From: UBA2589 sp038120095
GTDB taxonomy: Bacteria; Gemmatimonadota; Gemmatimonadetes; Longimicrobiales; Gaopeijiaceae
Direction of reading: 5' to 3'
DNA length: 64,000 nt
Assembly (NCBI GenBank): GCA_038120095.1
Contig: JAYOKZ010000003.1
Location: 101,011-165,010, forward strand
Shown here: piece by piece, positions 1 to 8,978 of the stretch
Layout: each line of letters starts with the position of its first letter
Numbering within the stretch: the stretch's first letter is position 1
The notes under the pieces: generated by a model
The model's input: only the letters and a program-made list of their open reading frames with translations
Told to the model about the DNA's origin: nothing
Database searches by the model: none
Program-made: the position numbers and the translations under genes

Positions 1-876
1 TTCGATCAGCCCGGGGTGCGTGATGACGTCGGTGACGACCCATTGCCGCGTGTCGACGACGGTCACCGTATTGGCCGTATGGTTCGGGATCCAGAGGAAG
101 GCACCGTCCGGTGTGAAGCTCGGATGCCACGGCTGCCCTCCGACATCGACGGAGTTCACGAGCTCAGGCTCGTCACCCGTCAGATCGAAAACCAGGAGGT
201 CACCGGTCATCTGTCCGCCCGCAACCATCCAGTGTCCGTCAGGGGAGATCGCGAACTGCACGAGCATATGGTTCATCCCGTCGAGTCCGATCAGGTCGAC
301 CTCTTCGGCACCCAGTGGGGCGTACGCAACCGAGTTCTGACCGAGACTGGCCGAGAAGAAGCGATCGCGCTCCGTGTCGACGATCATGGCGTGCGGACGG
401 GGGAAGAAGACGTCCACTTCGTCGATCGTCATCGTGGTGCGACTGATGACGCCGACCCGCTGAGGCGGGTTCACGGCCGCCATGGACCGCCCGACGTAGA
501 GGAGGTCCGATTCGGGATCGAGACTGAGCATCCCCGGGGTCTCGAAGTCCGCCTCGCCGACCAGGCGGTTATTCCGATCGAACTTGAGGACCTTCCCGGC
601 GGCGATGAGCGAGACGTACCAGTGAGACCCATCCGGCTCGACGGCCGTGTGGTGGGCTTTCGCCGTTTCGGAGTATCCGAACTCCTTGAGGTCCACCGTC
701 GCCACGAGCTCGTTCGTGCCCATGTCGATGATCGCCACGGTTACGTCTTCCTGGCTGGCGACGTACAGGAGTTCCTGCGCCTCCGCCGCACTGACGGAGG
801 CGAGTGCCCCCGCCAGTGCGATCAGGGCGATGAGTCGATGCGGCAGGAGCCGCCGGACGTGCCGCGAGATGTCCAT
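1..876 (-). CDS. Secreted YVTN-type beta-propeller protein (3' end outside window)
   Basis: The gene starts at the ATG read leftward from 876 and stays open for 292 codons to the window edge, so the C-terminus is missing. The N-terminus has a basic stretch and a hydrophobic core ending in AEAQE, a signal peptide for export. The mature part shows repeated beta-propeller blades of the form VAIIDMGTNELVATVDL and VTVVDTRQWVVTDVI, typical of the YVTN/lactonase-like seven-bladed fold. Phrases such as HPSFTPDGAFLWIPNH fit blade inner strands. It begins 7 bases after the stop of the upstream propeller gene, so the two are very probably co-transcribed. No catalytic residue can be assigned; the role may be binding or scaffold. 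Confidence 0.75.
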   Translation of the reverse strand, partial: MDISRHVRRLLPHRLIALIALAGALASVSAAEAQELLYVASQEDVTVAIIDMGTNELVATVDLKEFGYSETAKAHHTAVEPDGSHWYVSLIAAGKVLKFDRNNRLVGEADFETPGMLSLDPESDLLYVGRSMAAVNPPQRVGVISRTTMTIDEVDVFFPRPHAMIVDTERDRFFSASLGQNSVAYAPLGAEEVDLIGLDGMNHMLVQFAISPDGHWMVAGGQMTGDLLVFDLTGDEPELVNSVDVGGQPWHPSFTPDGAFLWIPNHTANTVTVVDTRQWVVTDVITHPGLIE

Positions 877-883
877 CTGCCCC

Positions 884-3253
884 CTACTGCGAGATGGTCC
901 GAGGACGATAGCGAACAATGAACAGCCCTTCCGAGCCGCTTGTCACGGCCACGATACCGCTCTGGAAGTATGGGTAGTTGGACCACGACCCATCCATCTG
1001 AGCGTCGTCACCGCCGTACGGGACCGTGTCGAAGGAGCCGACAGGGACCGGATTCTCCGGGTCGGAGACATCGAGCACCCGGAGACCGCTCTTGTAGTTC
1101 GACTGGTACATCGTGTTGCCCACGATGTAGAGGTTGTGGTCAGTGGCTTTCGTCTCGGCCATGAATTCCCGGGCGAGAATCGGATCGTCGAGATCCTCCA
1201 GATCCCAGATCAGAGTTCGCGTCGTTGCTACGTTCCCTCCGGTTTCATCGAGTTCATCACCCATGTAGAAGTACCGATGGTCCGACGAGAGCCATCCCTG
1301 ATGCGAATAGGCAACATTCGGATAGGTGGCCATGGAGACTGCAACGGGCGCGTCCTTGTCGGTCACATCTGCGATCGAGAGCGCAGTCTCGTTCGCGCCG
1401 AGGCAGATTTCACGCCCTGCATAGTCTTCATCGGGCCCATGGTACAGCACGCACTGCGCATCGTGGGAGTAGCCGGTCCGGTCACGACCGGTCGTCATAT
1501 CCTGGAAGCAGCCCGCGAACGTCGGGTTCAGCGGATCCTGAATGTTGATCATGTGCAGACCACCGCCGCAGGTTTCACCGCCGCCGCTGCTGCCCACCGA
1601 GTACGCGAAGCCCGTGTCCTCGTTGATCACGATGTTGTGCGCGCTGTGAATCCGATCGTAATTGGCGTCCTCCGTGAAGGTCACCGGCTCCGTCCCGTCG
1701 AGCCCGCGGAGACGCGTCAGGTCGAAGACCTGCATGCCGTGCTGACCCGCGTTGTCCGCCACGACGAACATGTGGTTCCGATAGACCTTCATGTCGCGCC
1801 AGATCGTCACGTTCGAACCTTCTGACATCGGGAGACGGCCCAGATAGACCGGTGCTCCCGGGTTGGTCACGTCGACGAAGGCCGTCTGGTTCGTCATTCC
1901 GACGAGGACGATCTCGCGCCCCGTCTCGGAGTCGGTCCATCCCCAGACGTCATTGGTGTTGATCCCCCGCTCAGCCTCCATGTCCCCCAGAGGGATGAAG
2001 GAGAGGAGGTCGACCTGCTCGCAGTCGAACATGTCGGCTCGGCCGTCCTCGGAGCACCGTACCTCCTCGCCTGCGATCGGGTCGATGCCGAGCATCGTCC
2101 CCCTGAGCGTGCCGGCCGTCTCCCAACCATCGTCAGTCCGGTTGAGCACATAGGCCGCACCCGTGCCGTTGTCCGCTCTGGCCGCCGCGCCGACCGCAAA
2201 GCCGAACCCCACTGCGACCTCGGACGAGAAGAACTCGCGGGCATCGACCCCATTTCCTGCCTGGGTGCTCTGGGTCCACTCGGCTCCCTCGCCATGATAC
2301 GTATAGGTGAAGAGTCGGCCCTGCCCGTTGCCGGCCGAGGCGGCCCCGATCAAGGCCGTTTCGCCGTCGAACGAGATGCTCCCGCCGAAGCCGGTTTGAG
2401 CAGAGGCCTCGAACGGGATCAGCATGGTGCTCAGCTCCCATCCGTTCCCGTCGAATTGATAGGCGACGACGGATCCGATTCCGACGATGTTGCCCGGTGA
2501 GCCAACGAGCGCCACGTCATCGGAAATTGCGATGTCGGCCCCGAAGTTGGCCTGGGCGTTCACGAGTGGTGCCTGAAGTGTGCCGCCGTCGACCCAGGAA
2601 TCGGTATCGGCGTCATACCGGAACTGATAGACGGCACCCTGCCCGTCATCTGCTGCCGGGGCGGAGACGAGGAGGTGTTCGCCCGAGAGGGCGAGTTTCG
2701 CACCGAAGCGGGATTCCGGCATGAGCTGTCCGGGCGCCAGCTTCGAATGCTGGACCCAGTTGTCGCCGTCACGCCGGAAGGTGTAGACGGCCCCACGCCC
2801 GCTGTTCTGGGCGATCGTTCCGACTGCTACCCAGTCTCCATCGATGTCGAGGCCGCTCCCCAGACTGTCCGCGGGGCTGCGGTCATCCGTGACGATGCGT
2901 CCGGTTTCCTGCCAGGTTCCGCCATCGTTCTCGAACAGGTAGACCGCGCCCGTTCCGCCATCGACGCGGGTGGCGGATACGAGCAGGAGGTCATCCTGAG
3001 CCGCAAGGCTGATCCCGAATCGATTCGCAGCCGATGCATCGGACGGCTCGAGCATCTGACTCTGCACCCAGTCTCCATTCCCATCGCGTTCGAAGACGTA
3101 GGAGACGCCAGACCGCATCTCGTACACGGGTTCGCCGACGATGATCTGGTCACCACTGACGACCATGGCATTGCCGAAGGATTGGGCGCTTGAGGGGGTA
3201 GCCCACCCAACTGCCGCTGCAGCAGCTGCGAGCATCATGCATATCCGCTTCAT
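884..3253 (-). CDS. Choice-of-anchor B (LVIVD repeat) protein with N-terminal FG-GAP-like repeats
   Basis: This 789-residue secreted protein has an Ala-rich signal peptide ending near residue 24 (TPSSAQ). Residues of about 25-390 hold seven or so repeats of roughly 50 residues with the pattern FGxxxxxxGDxxxVG...GAVYxFxxDGxxW, resembling FG-GAP/integrin-type propeller blades. From about residue 400 to the end it matches choice-of-anchor B family proteins: a Cys pair (RCSED, FDCEQ), then LVIVD-like blades such as AFVDVTNPGAPVYLGRLP and LRVLDVSDPENPVPVGS. It is probably cell-surface or extracellular, and no enzyme motif is visible. It is the first gene of a pair with the propeller gene that follows it leftward. 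The combination of two different propellers in one chain is somewhat unusual. Confidence 0.85.
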   Translation of the reverse strand: MKRICMMLAAAAAAVGWATPSSAQSFGNAMVVSGDQIIVGEPVYEMRSGVSYVFERDGNGDWVQSQMLEPSDASAANRFGISLAAQDDLLLVSATRVDGGTGAVYLFENDGGTWQETGRIVTDDRSPADSLGSGLDIDGDWVAVGTIAQNSGRGAVYTFRRDGDNWVQHSKLAPGQLMPESRFGAKLALSGEHLLVSAPAADDGQGAVYQFRYDADTDSWVDGGTLQAPLVNAQANFGADIAISDDVALVGSPGNIVGIGSVVAYQFDGNGWELSTMLIPFEASAQTGFGGSISFDGETALIGAASAGNGQGRLFTYTYHGEGAEWTQSTQAGNGVDAREFFSSEVAVGFGFAVGAAARADNGTGAAYVLNRTDDGWETAGTLRGTMLGIDPIAGEEVRCSEDGRADMFDCEQVDLLSFIPLGDMEAERGINTNDVWGWTDSETGREIVLVGMTNQTAFVDVTNPGAPVYLGRLPMSEGSNVTIWRDMKVYRNHMFVVADNAGQHGMQVFDLTRLRGLDGTEPVTFTEDANYDRIHSAHNIVINEDTGFAYSVGSSGGGETCGGGLHMINIQDPLNPTFAGCFQDMTTGRDRTGYSHDAQCVLYHGPDEDYAGREICLGANETALSIADVTDKDAPVAVSMATYPNVAYSHQGWLSSDHRYFYMGDELDETGGNVATTRTLIWDLEDLDDPILAREFMAETKATDHNLYIVGNTMYQSNYKSGLRVLDVSDPENPVPVGSFDTVPYGGDDAQMDGSWSNYPYFQSGIVAVTSGSEGLFIVRYRPRTISQ

Positions 3254-3442
3254 ACCAGCCTCTGTTCACAAGGTCGGGCAGGGGCGGCGCGCCCCTGTCC
3301 GCAAAGGATTTTCCATCATGTCCGGCCGGAAGCATGCCCGGCCTGCGCGGCAGGGACAAGTCACGAGCCGAGACGGCATGTCGGTCTTACAGGCGAAGTC
3401 CTCGACTGTTTCCCGGTGCGACGCCTCTGAGGAGCCTCTCCT

Positions 3443-4543
3443 TCAGCGTTCGAACACGGTCCAGAGTCCAAGCGCCAGGGCCGCCGCTGCGATGACCGAG
3501 AGCGTGATCTTGACCCAGCTCCAGGGCCTCTGTCCCTGAACCTCTCCGGACCGGGCGTTCACCAGAAAGCGGAAGACCCGTTCTCGATATCGATACGAGC
3601 AGATCCACATCGGAAGGAGGACATGCTTGAACGTGATGTCACGGTGACGCGTATTGAGAGAGAGGATACGCTGGTGATCCCCGCCGATGTCATGGCGCAC
3701 GTCGCCACGAATGACGTCGTCCATCCGCTCCGTCGCCCGATTCCATCCTGCCTTCACGTCGATCTGGTAGCGCTCGGCGGTGAACCCCGAAAGGTACTCA
3801 TCGGCGTACGCGACGAGGTTGGTGAGATCCCACGGCTCCAGCTCCTCTGCCAGGTCGCGCGGGAGTGAAGTCGAACCGACGACGAGCATGTCGTCGAATG
3901 CCCTCGCCACGCGGCCGGAGGCAGCAGACCAACGGATCTCGGTGTCCTGGTAGGTCTCCGTCACGGTTCGGCCGTCGCGCGTGACGGTACGCGTTCGCGT
4001 CACCGTGTAGTTGTCACCGCGCTGTCCCGTGTAGGTGCTGACCGTGTCCGCATCATACGTCCAGTAGGGCGCGTAAAGTCCCTGAAGCCGGCCATCGAGT
4101 CGCGCCATTCTCTTCAGGGCATCAGGCGCGAACCAGAGCCCCTTGATCCACTCCCGGAACAACTCCGTGGCATGATTCCGGTCGATCTTGAATGGGAGCA
4201 GTGCCGCCGGCTTGATCAACCTCGTCGATGTCGCCCGAGCCACGATGCTCGAGCCGCAATAGGGACACGGGAACGCCTCCTGAGAGGGCGAAGGCTCGAC
4301 CAGCGCCGCGCATGACCCACACTGGACGGATGCTACGTCCTCGGTCGAGGCGTCTTCGCCGAGATGCTCTGCCATGGTTGCCAGCAGATCTTGCTCGTCG
4401 ATGCCATCGGAGGAGGACGCGATCGGGGTCTGGGTGCCGCAGTACGGGCACTCGAGTGCGTCGGCGCCGGGTGCGAACTCAACGCGCGCTCCGCATTCCT
4501 TGCACGGAAACTGCCTTGCTTCAGCGGCCATGCCGGGTTCCAC
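3443..4543 (-). CDS. Double zinc-ribbon protein with C-terminal membrane anchor (YdjG-like)
   Basis: This 366-residue protein carries two zinc ribbons near the N-terminus: CKECGARVEF followed by CPYCGTQT, and CGSCAALVEP followed by CPYCGSS. Such ribbons are often mislabelled as primosomal protein N' in databases. The middle is a beta-rich region with YAPYWTYDADTVSTYTGQRG. The C-terminus has one hydrophobic helix (ITLSVIAAAALALGLWTVF), so it is likely a tail-anchored inner-membrane protein. It lies 57 bases downstream of the SPFH gene on the same strand. In Bacillus subtilis the zinc-ribbon protein YdjG and SPFH-type YdjI belong to one PspA-associated membrane-stress operon; the similarity in partners is seen here, the shared role is inference. 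The translation could also start at the internal Met of MAAEARQF. Confidence 0.7.
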   Translation of the reverse strand: MEPGMAAEARQFPCKECGARVEFAPGADALECPYCGTQTPIASSSDGIDEQDLLATMAEHLGEDASTEDVASVQCGSCAALVEPSPSQEAFPCPYCGSSIVARATSTRLIKPAALLPFKIDRNHATELFREWIKGLWFAPDALKRMARLDGRLQGLYAPYWTYDADTVSTYTGQRGDNYTVTRTRTVTRDGRTVTETYQDTEIRWSAASGRVARAFDDMLVVGSTSLPRDLAEELEPWDLTNLVAYADEYLSGFTAERYQIDVKAGWNRATERMDDVIRGDVRHDIGGDHQRILSLNTRHRDITFKHVLLPMWICSYRYRERVFRFLVNARSGEVQGQRPWSWVKITLSVIAAAALALGLWTVFER

Positions 4544-4600
4544 AGGTTCGGGCGACCTGGATCGACGGCGTCACGGATCAGGTCCGACTCGACGTGGCGA

Positions 4601-5713
4601 TCACTGCCCCGGAAGGGGAGGTGGCGTCGAAGCGAACAGGCTGCGGATGGCCTCGACCCCATCGGCCGGAGCCCACTCCGCCATTCCCTCGGTCCACACC
4701 AGCGTCTCGCGGCTCACGTTTCCGCTCTCGATCTGAGCCTTGAGCGCCGCCGTATCGAAGGGTCCCGCCTGCTGACCACCGATCGCAGCGAAGAAGGCAG
4801 GCCCGCTCGGGATCGGGGGCGGTGCGGCTCCGCTACCCTGAGGAGCTCCAGCTCCCGGTGTCATGGCCTGGGCCATCTGATTGCCCATCGCAAAGCCCAT
4901 CCCGGCGCCCATGCCCGCCCCGGCAGCACCACCACCCGGATTGTTCGCCATGTCGCCGATCGCTTCGGCGGTCTGGTACTTCGTGTACGTATCCAGATTG
5001 CCGAGCACGCCCATGCTCGTGCGCTTGTCGAGTGCCTCTTCCACCGCGGATGGCAGCGAAATGTTCTCGACGAGGAGTGTGCGGAGGGCAACTCCGTACC
5101 CATCCATGTCGCTCTGAACTCGGTCAGACAGGCGGGTCCCGAGCTCGTCATAGTTCGCGGCCATGTCCAGAACCGGGATGCCCGACGACGCGAGTGCATC
5201 CGAGAAGCGTGCAACGAGGACGTTGCGAATCTGATCCGTGATCCCCTCCGCCGTGAAGTGACCATCGGTGCCCACGATTTCCCTCAGGAACAGCGCGGGA
5301 TCGGCGACCTGCACGGCGTACGTCCCGAACGCTCGGACACGCACGGGGCCAAACTCGGGGTCCCGCATGGTCACGGGGTTCTTGGTGCCCCACTTCTGAT
5401 CGGTGAACTGACGCGTGTTCACGAAGTAGACCTCGGCCTTGAACGGGCTCTCGAATCCGTACTTCCAACCCTTGAGGGTCGATAGAATCGGAAGGTTCTC
5501 GGTTTCGAGCGTGTACATCCCCGGTCCGAACACGTCGGCGAGTTGGCCTTCATCGACGAACACGGCGGTCTGGCCTTCACGAACGGTCAATTGAGCGCCG
5601 TTCTTGATCTCGTTGTTGTGACGTTCGAAGCGGTGTACGAGAGTGTTCGGGCTGGAATCTGTCCATTCGATGACATCGATGAACTCGCCTCTGATCTTGT
5701 CGAACAGGCCCAT
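4601..5713 (-). CDS. SPFH-domain protein with C-terminal GYF_2 domain (YdjI-like)
   Basis: The chosen start is the ATG at 5713 (MGLFDKIRGEFIDVIEW), because a GGAG lies about 9 bases upstream; the ATG at 5719 is possible. Residues of about 15-280 form a band-7/SPFH domain of the type seen in B. subtilis YdjI and called virion-core-like in databases. It is followed by a Gly/Ala/Met-rich segment (AGAGMGAGMGFAMGNQMAQ). The last 70 residues are a GYF_2/DUF4339 module (FFAAIGGQQAGPF...LVWTEGMAEW). SPFH proteins oligomerise on membranes, and GYF modules bind proline-rich peptides. It is the upstream gene of the pair with the zinc-ribbon membrane protein. Confidence 0.8.
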   Translation of the reverse strand: MGLFDKIRGEFIDVIEWTDSSPNTLVHRFERHNNEIKNGAQLTVREGQTAVFVDEGQLADVFGPGMYTLETENLPILSTLKGWKYGFESPFKAEVYFVNTRQFTDQKWGTKNPVTMRDPEFGPVRVRAFGTYAVQVADPALFLREIVGTDGHFTAEGITDQIRNVLVARFSDALASSGIPVLDMAANYDELGTRLSDRVQSDMDGYGVALRTLLVENISLPSAVEEALDKRTSMGVLGNLDTYTKYQTAEAIGDMANNPGGGAAGAGMGAGMGFAMGNQMAQAMTPGAGAPQGSGAAPPPIPSGPAFFAAIGGQQAGPFDTAALKAQIESGNVSRETLVWTEGMAEWAPADGVEAIRSLFASTPPPLPGQ

Positions 5714-5909
5714 CGCCATGGTCTCCATGAGGTCGTTGCGTGGCAGAGGCATGATAGTGCGAGGTCGGCTCTCGTGCGCTACCCGGCCCTCCTCCTACCT
5801 CAAGGACGCGGCTTTGCGTCAGGAGGCTGCGACCGCTTGCCGTCCGGGGCTCCGGCGCTCAACCTCCGCGAACTCAGTTCATCACTCCTCCAGCCATCGA
5901 TCTGGATCC

Positions 5910-6986
5910 ATGAGCGACCACACCCGAGCCTTTCGCCCCGTGCCCGTTCCTGTCGTCGTCGCGTCGCTCATGGTTGCCGTGCCCCTCGCGGGCCAGGAGC
6001 CTGTCTCGTGGGGTGAGGAACTGGTCTTTCACACGTTCTCGATCGCCGCGGTCGATCCCGAAACGGGAGAGTCGGGCGTTGCGGTCACGACGCGCAATGC
6101 CTGTGTGGGCAACGGCGTCCCATGGGTGAGGGTGGGCGTAGGTGCCGTGGCGACGCAGGCTTCTACTCGAACGGCGTACGGTGCGGAGTTGCTGGATATG
6201 CTGGAGAGTGGAATGTCCCCCCGGGATGCTCTGAACGCGGCTACGGCAGCAGATGAGGGACGTGAGAATCGGCAGGTCGGCGTGGTTTCCGTGGATGGGC
6301 GGGCCGCGCAGTTCACGGGTAGTGGTCCCGGTGACTGGGCAGGTCACCGCTCGGGTCCCAACTACGCTGCTCAGGGCAACGTCCTGGTCGGAGCAGAGGT
6401 CGTGGACGCAGTCGCGGAGACGTTCGAGGCGAGTGAAGGAAGTGGCCGCCACCTCGCGGATCGTCTGGTGGCCGCACTTGAAGCTGGTCAGGCGATGGGT
6501 GGGGACCGTCGGGTCGGGCGAATGCAGTCCGCTTCCGTCGTCGTCGTCGATCCTCGTGAGGGCATGGCACGTCGTGATGACGGTCAGACGGTCCATATCA
6601 ATGTCTGCGAGCATCCGACCCCGGTCGCCGAGGTGCGACGGATTTATGACACGGTCTCGGGTACGCTGGGGTTCCGGGAGCTCTCATTGCCGACGGGCAA
6701 TGACGTCTGGCAGGTGAGGGTGCTCATGCATGCGCTCGGGTACTACCGATCCACTGAGGCCGTGGTGGAGCGGAACGCAGAATCCATGCGCTACGATGAG
6801 GAAATCGCACAGTCCGTGGACGCGTTCCGGCACGACCGGGGTCTCTCCAGCCCGGGCTCGGGCGGTACCCCTTCGGGCTTCGTTGACGCTCACCTCGTAG
6901 ACGTCATGTGGGCAGCCCTGGAGGACGCGGGCAAGGCACGAGATGTCCGTGAGATGATCCGTGCCACGACCAGGATTCGTCGATGA
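5910..6986 (+). CDS. DUF1028 Ntn-hydrolase-like protein with peptidoglycan-binding-like tail
   Basis: The start is the ATG at 5910 (MSDHTRAF); longer frames upstream run into the divergent gene's promoter region. A signal peptide ends near VPLAGQE. Residues of about 35-255 match DUF1028: TFSIAAVDPETGESGVAVTT, the central WVRVGVGAVATQA segment and GRMQSASVVVVDP. DUF1028 proteins are grouped with Ntn hydrolases, and substrates are unknown. The last 100 residues (VWQVRVLMHALGYYRS...AQSVDAFRHDRGL) resemble a peptidoglycan_binding_1 helical module, suggesting a periplasmic protein held at the cell wall. A second DUF1028 protein with a different tail lies at 45268-46293. It is divergent from the SPFH gene with 196 bases between starts. 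Confidence 0.82.
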   Translation: MSDHTRAFRPVPVPVVVASLMVAVPLAGQEPVSWGEELVFHTFSIAAVDPETGESGVAVTTRNACVGNGVPWVRVGVGAVATQASTRTAYGAELLDMLESGMSPRDALNAATAADEGRENRQVGVVSVDGRAAQFTGSGPGDWAGHRSGPNYAAQGNVLVGAEVVDAVAETFEASEGSGRHLADRLVAALEAGQAMGGDRRVGRMQSASVVVVDPREGMARRDDGQTVHINVCEHPTPVAEVRRIYDTVSGTLGFRELSLPTGNDVWQVRVLMHALGYYRSTEAVVERNAESMRYDEEIAQSVDAFRHDRGLSSPGSGGTPSGFVDAHLVDVMWAALEDAGKARDVREMIRATTRIRR

Positions 6987-7345
6987 GCATGAGATCCTCC
7001 CGGGCGGTTATCCGATTCATGCGTTCGTTCCGGTGGGGATCTCGTTCCTGGGTCCGGCCTTCAGCGAGGGGCGACTTCCCGGTTTGGGTTACGCCTTCGA
7101 GCAGCGGACCCGCGCACGCCGGGATCCAGTGACGACACCCTCCCTGATCGGGCAAGGAGTCGGTCGGTAGCCCCGTTCGACCCCGCGATCTAGGTTGTTC
7201 GCCCGGAACGGCCTCGTTTTCCGTTAGATTCTTTCTCTGTTGCATACGCCCGGGACCCACGTCTGAGACGGAGTCCCCGACCCCAGGAGTCGATGGAACT
7301 ACGACGCAGCTTCGACGCACGATTGTGTGCCCGAGCGAGGACACC
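6987..7345 (+). other. Intergenic region upstream of the lipid-synthase operon
   Basis: This 359-base gap separates the DUF1028 gene from the PfaD gene. A 69-codon open frame (6961-7170) overlaps the DUF1028 end but has no recognisable motif and no good ribosome-binding site, so I do not call it a gene. The stretch from about 7195 to 7260 is more AT-rich (gttttccgttagattcttt) and is the most likely place for the operon promoter. I could not fit a clean sigma-70 pair with normal spacing. Confidence 0.4.
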
Positions 7346-8950
7346 GTGACGACTGTCGCGCAGCATGCCGCGCCGCCGGCCAACGCCGACGTGTCCCGGT
7401 CGCATCCGGGCCCGGGAGGCGTCCCGGTCAGGGCTCCTGTCGGGGTGGTCACCGGACCTGCTGGGACCCGAGCGGTCGAGATGTCAGCGGATGGAGCGCT
7501 CATCGCCGGTCCGGGGCCCGACGAGAGACTCGTCGGCGTGCTGCCTCCCGTTTACCCCGAGTGGCTGGGCGACCGGGATTTCAATCGGGCGCACGGCTGC
7601 CGCTTTCCCTACGTCGTAGGTGAAATGGCTCGCGGGATCGCCTCTGCGGACATGGTCATCGCCGGCGCTCAGGCGGGCTTGATGGCGTTTTTCGGCAGCG
7701 CCGGACTTTCGATTCCGGATATCGATGAGGCCATTCAGAAGATTCAGAGGGCGCTTGGGACCGGTATCCGGAACTGGGGTGCCAATCTGATCCACAGTCC
7801 CCAGGAACCGCACATGGAGATGGACTTCGCCGAGTTGATGCTCGCGCGGGGTGTCTCCAACATTTCGGCGTCGGCGTTCATGCGCCTGCAGCCTGCCATT
7901 GTGTATCTGTCCGCCAGGGGCCTGACCCGTGCCGCGGACGGGTCGATCCAGCGTCGCACGCACATCTTCGCGAAAATTTCTCGTGTCGAGGTGGCGCGTC
8001 CCTTCCTGTCACCGGCACCGGAGTCCATGCTGGCGCCGCTCGTCGACGCCGGGAAGCTCACGGCCGAAGAGGCGGCGCTCGCTCGACTCGTCCCAGTGGC
8101 GGAGGATATTACGGTAGAGGCCGATTCAGGTGGCCACACGGACAATCGACCCCTCCCTGTTCTCCTGCCGATGATCCTCGACCTCGCTCAGGACGTCTCC
8201 GCAGAATTCGGCTACGCGCAGCCTGCCCGTGTCGGGGTTGGAGGCGGTCTGGGCACGCCTGCGGCGATCGCGTCCGCGTTCGCGACCGGAGCCGCCTATG
8301 TCGTGACGGGCTCGGTGAACCAGGCTGCAGTGGAATCGGCTCTGTCCGATGATGGCCGTCGGATGCTCGCGACGGCATCGATGACCGATGTAGCCATGGC
8401 TCCGGCCGCCGACATGTTCGAGATGGGGGTTGAGGTCCAGGTGCTCAAGCGCGGCACGATGTTCGCCCAGCGAGGGAAGGAACTCTACCGGGTCTTCCGC
8501 ACGTACGACTCGATCGAGGCGATGCCAGAAGACGAGCGCGTGTCGATGGAGCAGAAGATCCTCGGCCGGTCGGTCGACGAGATCTGGGCCGATACGGTGT
8601 CGTTCTTCGAGCGCCGAGACCCTCGGGAAATCGAGCGCGCAGGGAACGATCCGAAGCACCGCATGGCGCTCATCTTCCGCTGGTATCTCTTCATGGGCGC
8701 CCAGTGGGCCCGTTCCGGGGAAGAGGCCCGCCGTGGTGATTACCAGATCTGGTGCGGCCCTGCGATGGGCGCCTTCAACGACTGGGCAAAAGGGAGCTTC
8801 CTCGAGCCTGTCGACCAGCGCACGACAGTTCAGATCGGACTGAACCTCATGGAGGGTGCCGCGTGGCTGACGCGCGCCCACCAGCTACGCCTGGCCGGTG
8901 TGCCCGTGGGACCGGCCGACACCACGTTCGCTCCGCGGCCACTCCGCTGA
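7346..8950 (+). CDS. pfaD: PfaD-family enoyl reductase of PUFA/secondary lipid synthase
   Basis: This 534-residue flavin-dependent enoyl reductase of the PfaD family belongs to the nitropropane-dioxygenase-like TIM-barrel group. It reduces enoyl-ACP intermediates in trans for PUFA-type synthases. Hallmarks are the N-terminal HGCRFPYVVGEMARGIAS region, SADMVIAGAQAGLMAFFGSA, the Gly-rich VGVGGGLGTPAAIASAFATG phosphate-binding part and AAYVVTGSVNQA. The C-terminal helical domain has FRWYLFMGAQWA and YQIWCGPAMGAFNDW. I choose the GTG at 7346 over the GTG at 7325 because GAGG lies five bases before it. It is the first gene of the operon, 28 bases before the first megasynthase; ER first is the same order as in the myxobacterial pfa1-pfa2-pfa3 clusters. 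Confidence 0.92.
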   Translation: MTTVAQHAAPPANADVSRSHPGPGGVPVRAPVGVVTGPAGTRAVEMSADGALIAGPGPDERLVGVLPPVYPEWLGDRDFNRAHGCRFPYVVGEMARGIASADMVIAGAQAGLMAFFGSAGLSIPDIDEAIQKIQRALGTGIRNWGANLIHSPQEPHMEMDFAELMLARGVSNISASAFMRLQPAIVYLSARGLTRAADGSIQRRTHIFAKISRVEVARPFLSPAPESMLAPLVDAGKLTAEEAALARLVPVAEDITVEADSGGHTDNRPLPVLLPMILDLAQDVSAEFGYAQPARVGVGGGLGTPAAIASAFATGAAYVVTGSVNQAAVESALSDDGRRMLATASMTDVAMAPAADMFEMGVEVQVLKRGTMFAQRGKELYRVFRTYDSIEAMPEDERVSMEQKILGRSVDEIWADTVSFFERRDPREIERAGNDPKHRMALIFRWYLFMGAQWARSGEEARRGDYQIWCGPAMGAFNDWAKGSFLEPVDQRTTVQIGLNLMEGAAWLTRAHQLRLAGVPVGPADTTFAPRPLR

Positions 8951-8978
8951 GTCTCGTCCACTATTGTTGAGAGCATAG

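Noticed and set aside
3653..5485. Long plus-strand open frames opposite the zinc-ribbon and SPFH genes
   Set aside because: They have no domains, while the minus-strand genes show zinc ribbons, SPFH and GYF motifs.
6961..7170. 69-codon open frame before the PfaD gene
   Set aside because: It overlaps the DUF1028 end, has no ribosome-binding site and no recognisable pattern.
6904..7503. Minus-strand HWIPACAG-like text resembling a repetitive element peptide
   Set aside because: It occurs once only and there is no repeat structure around it; coincidence is likely.
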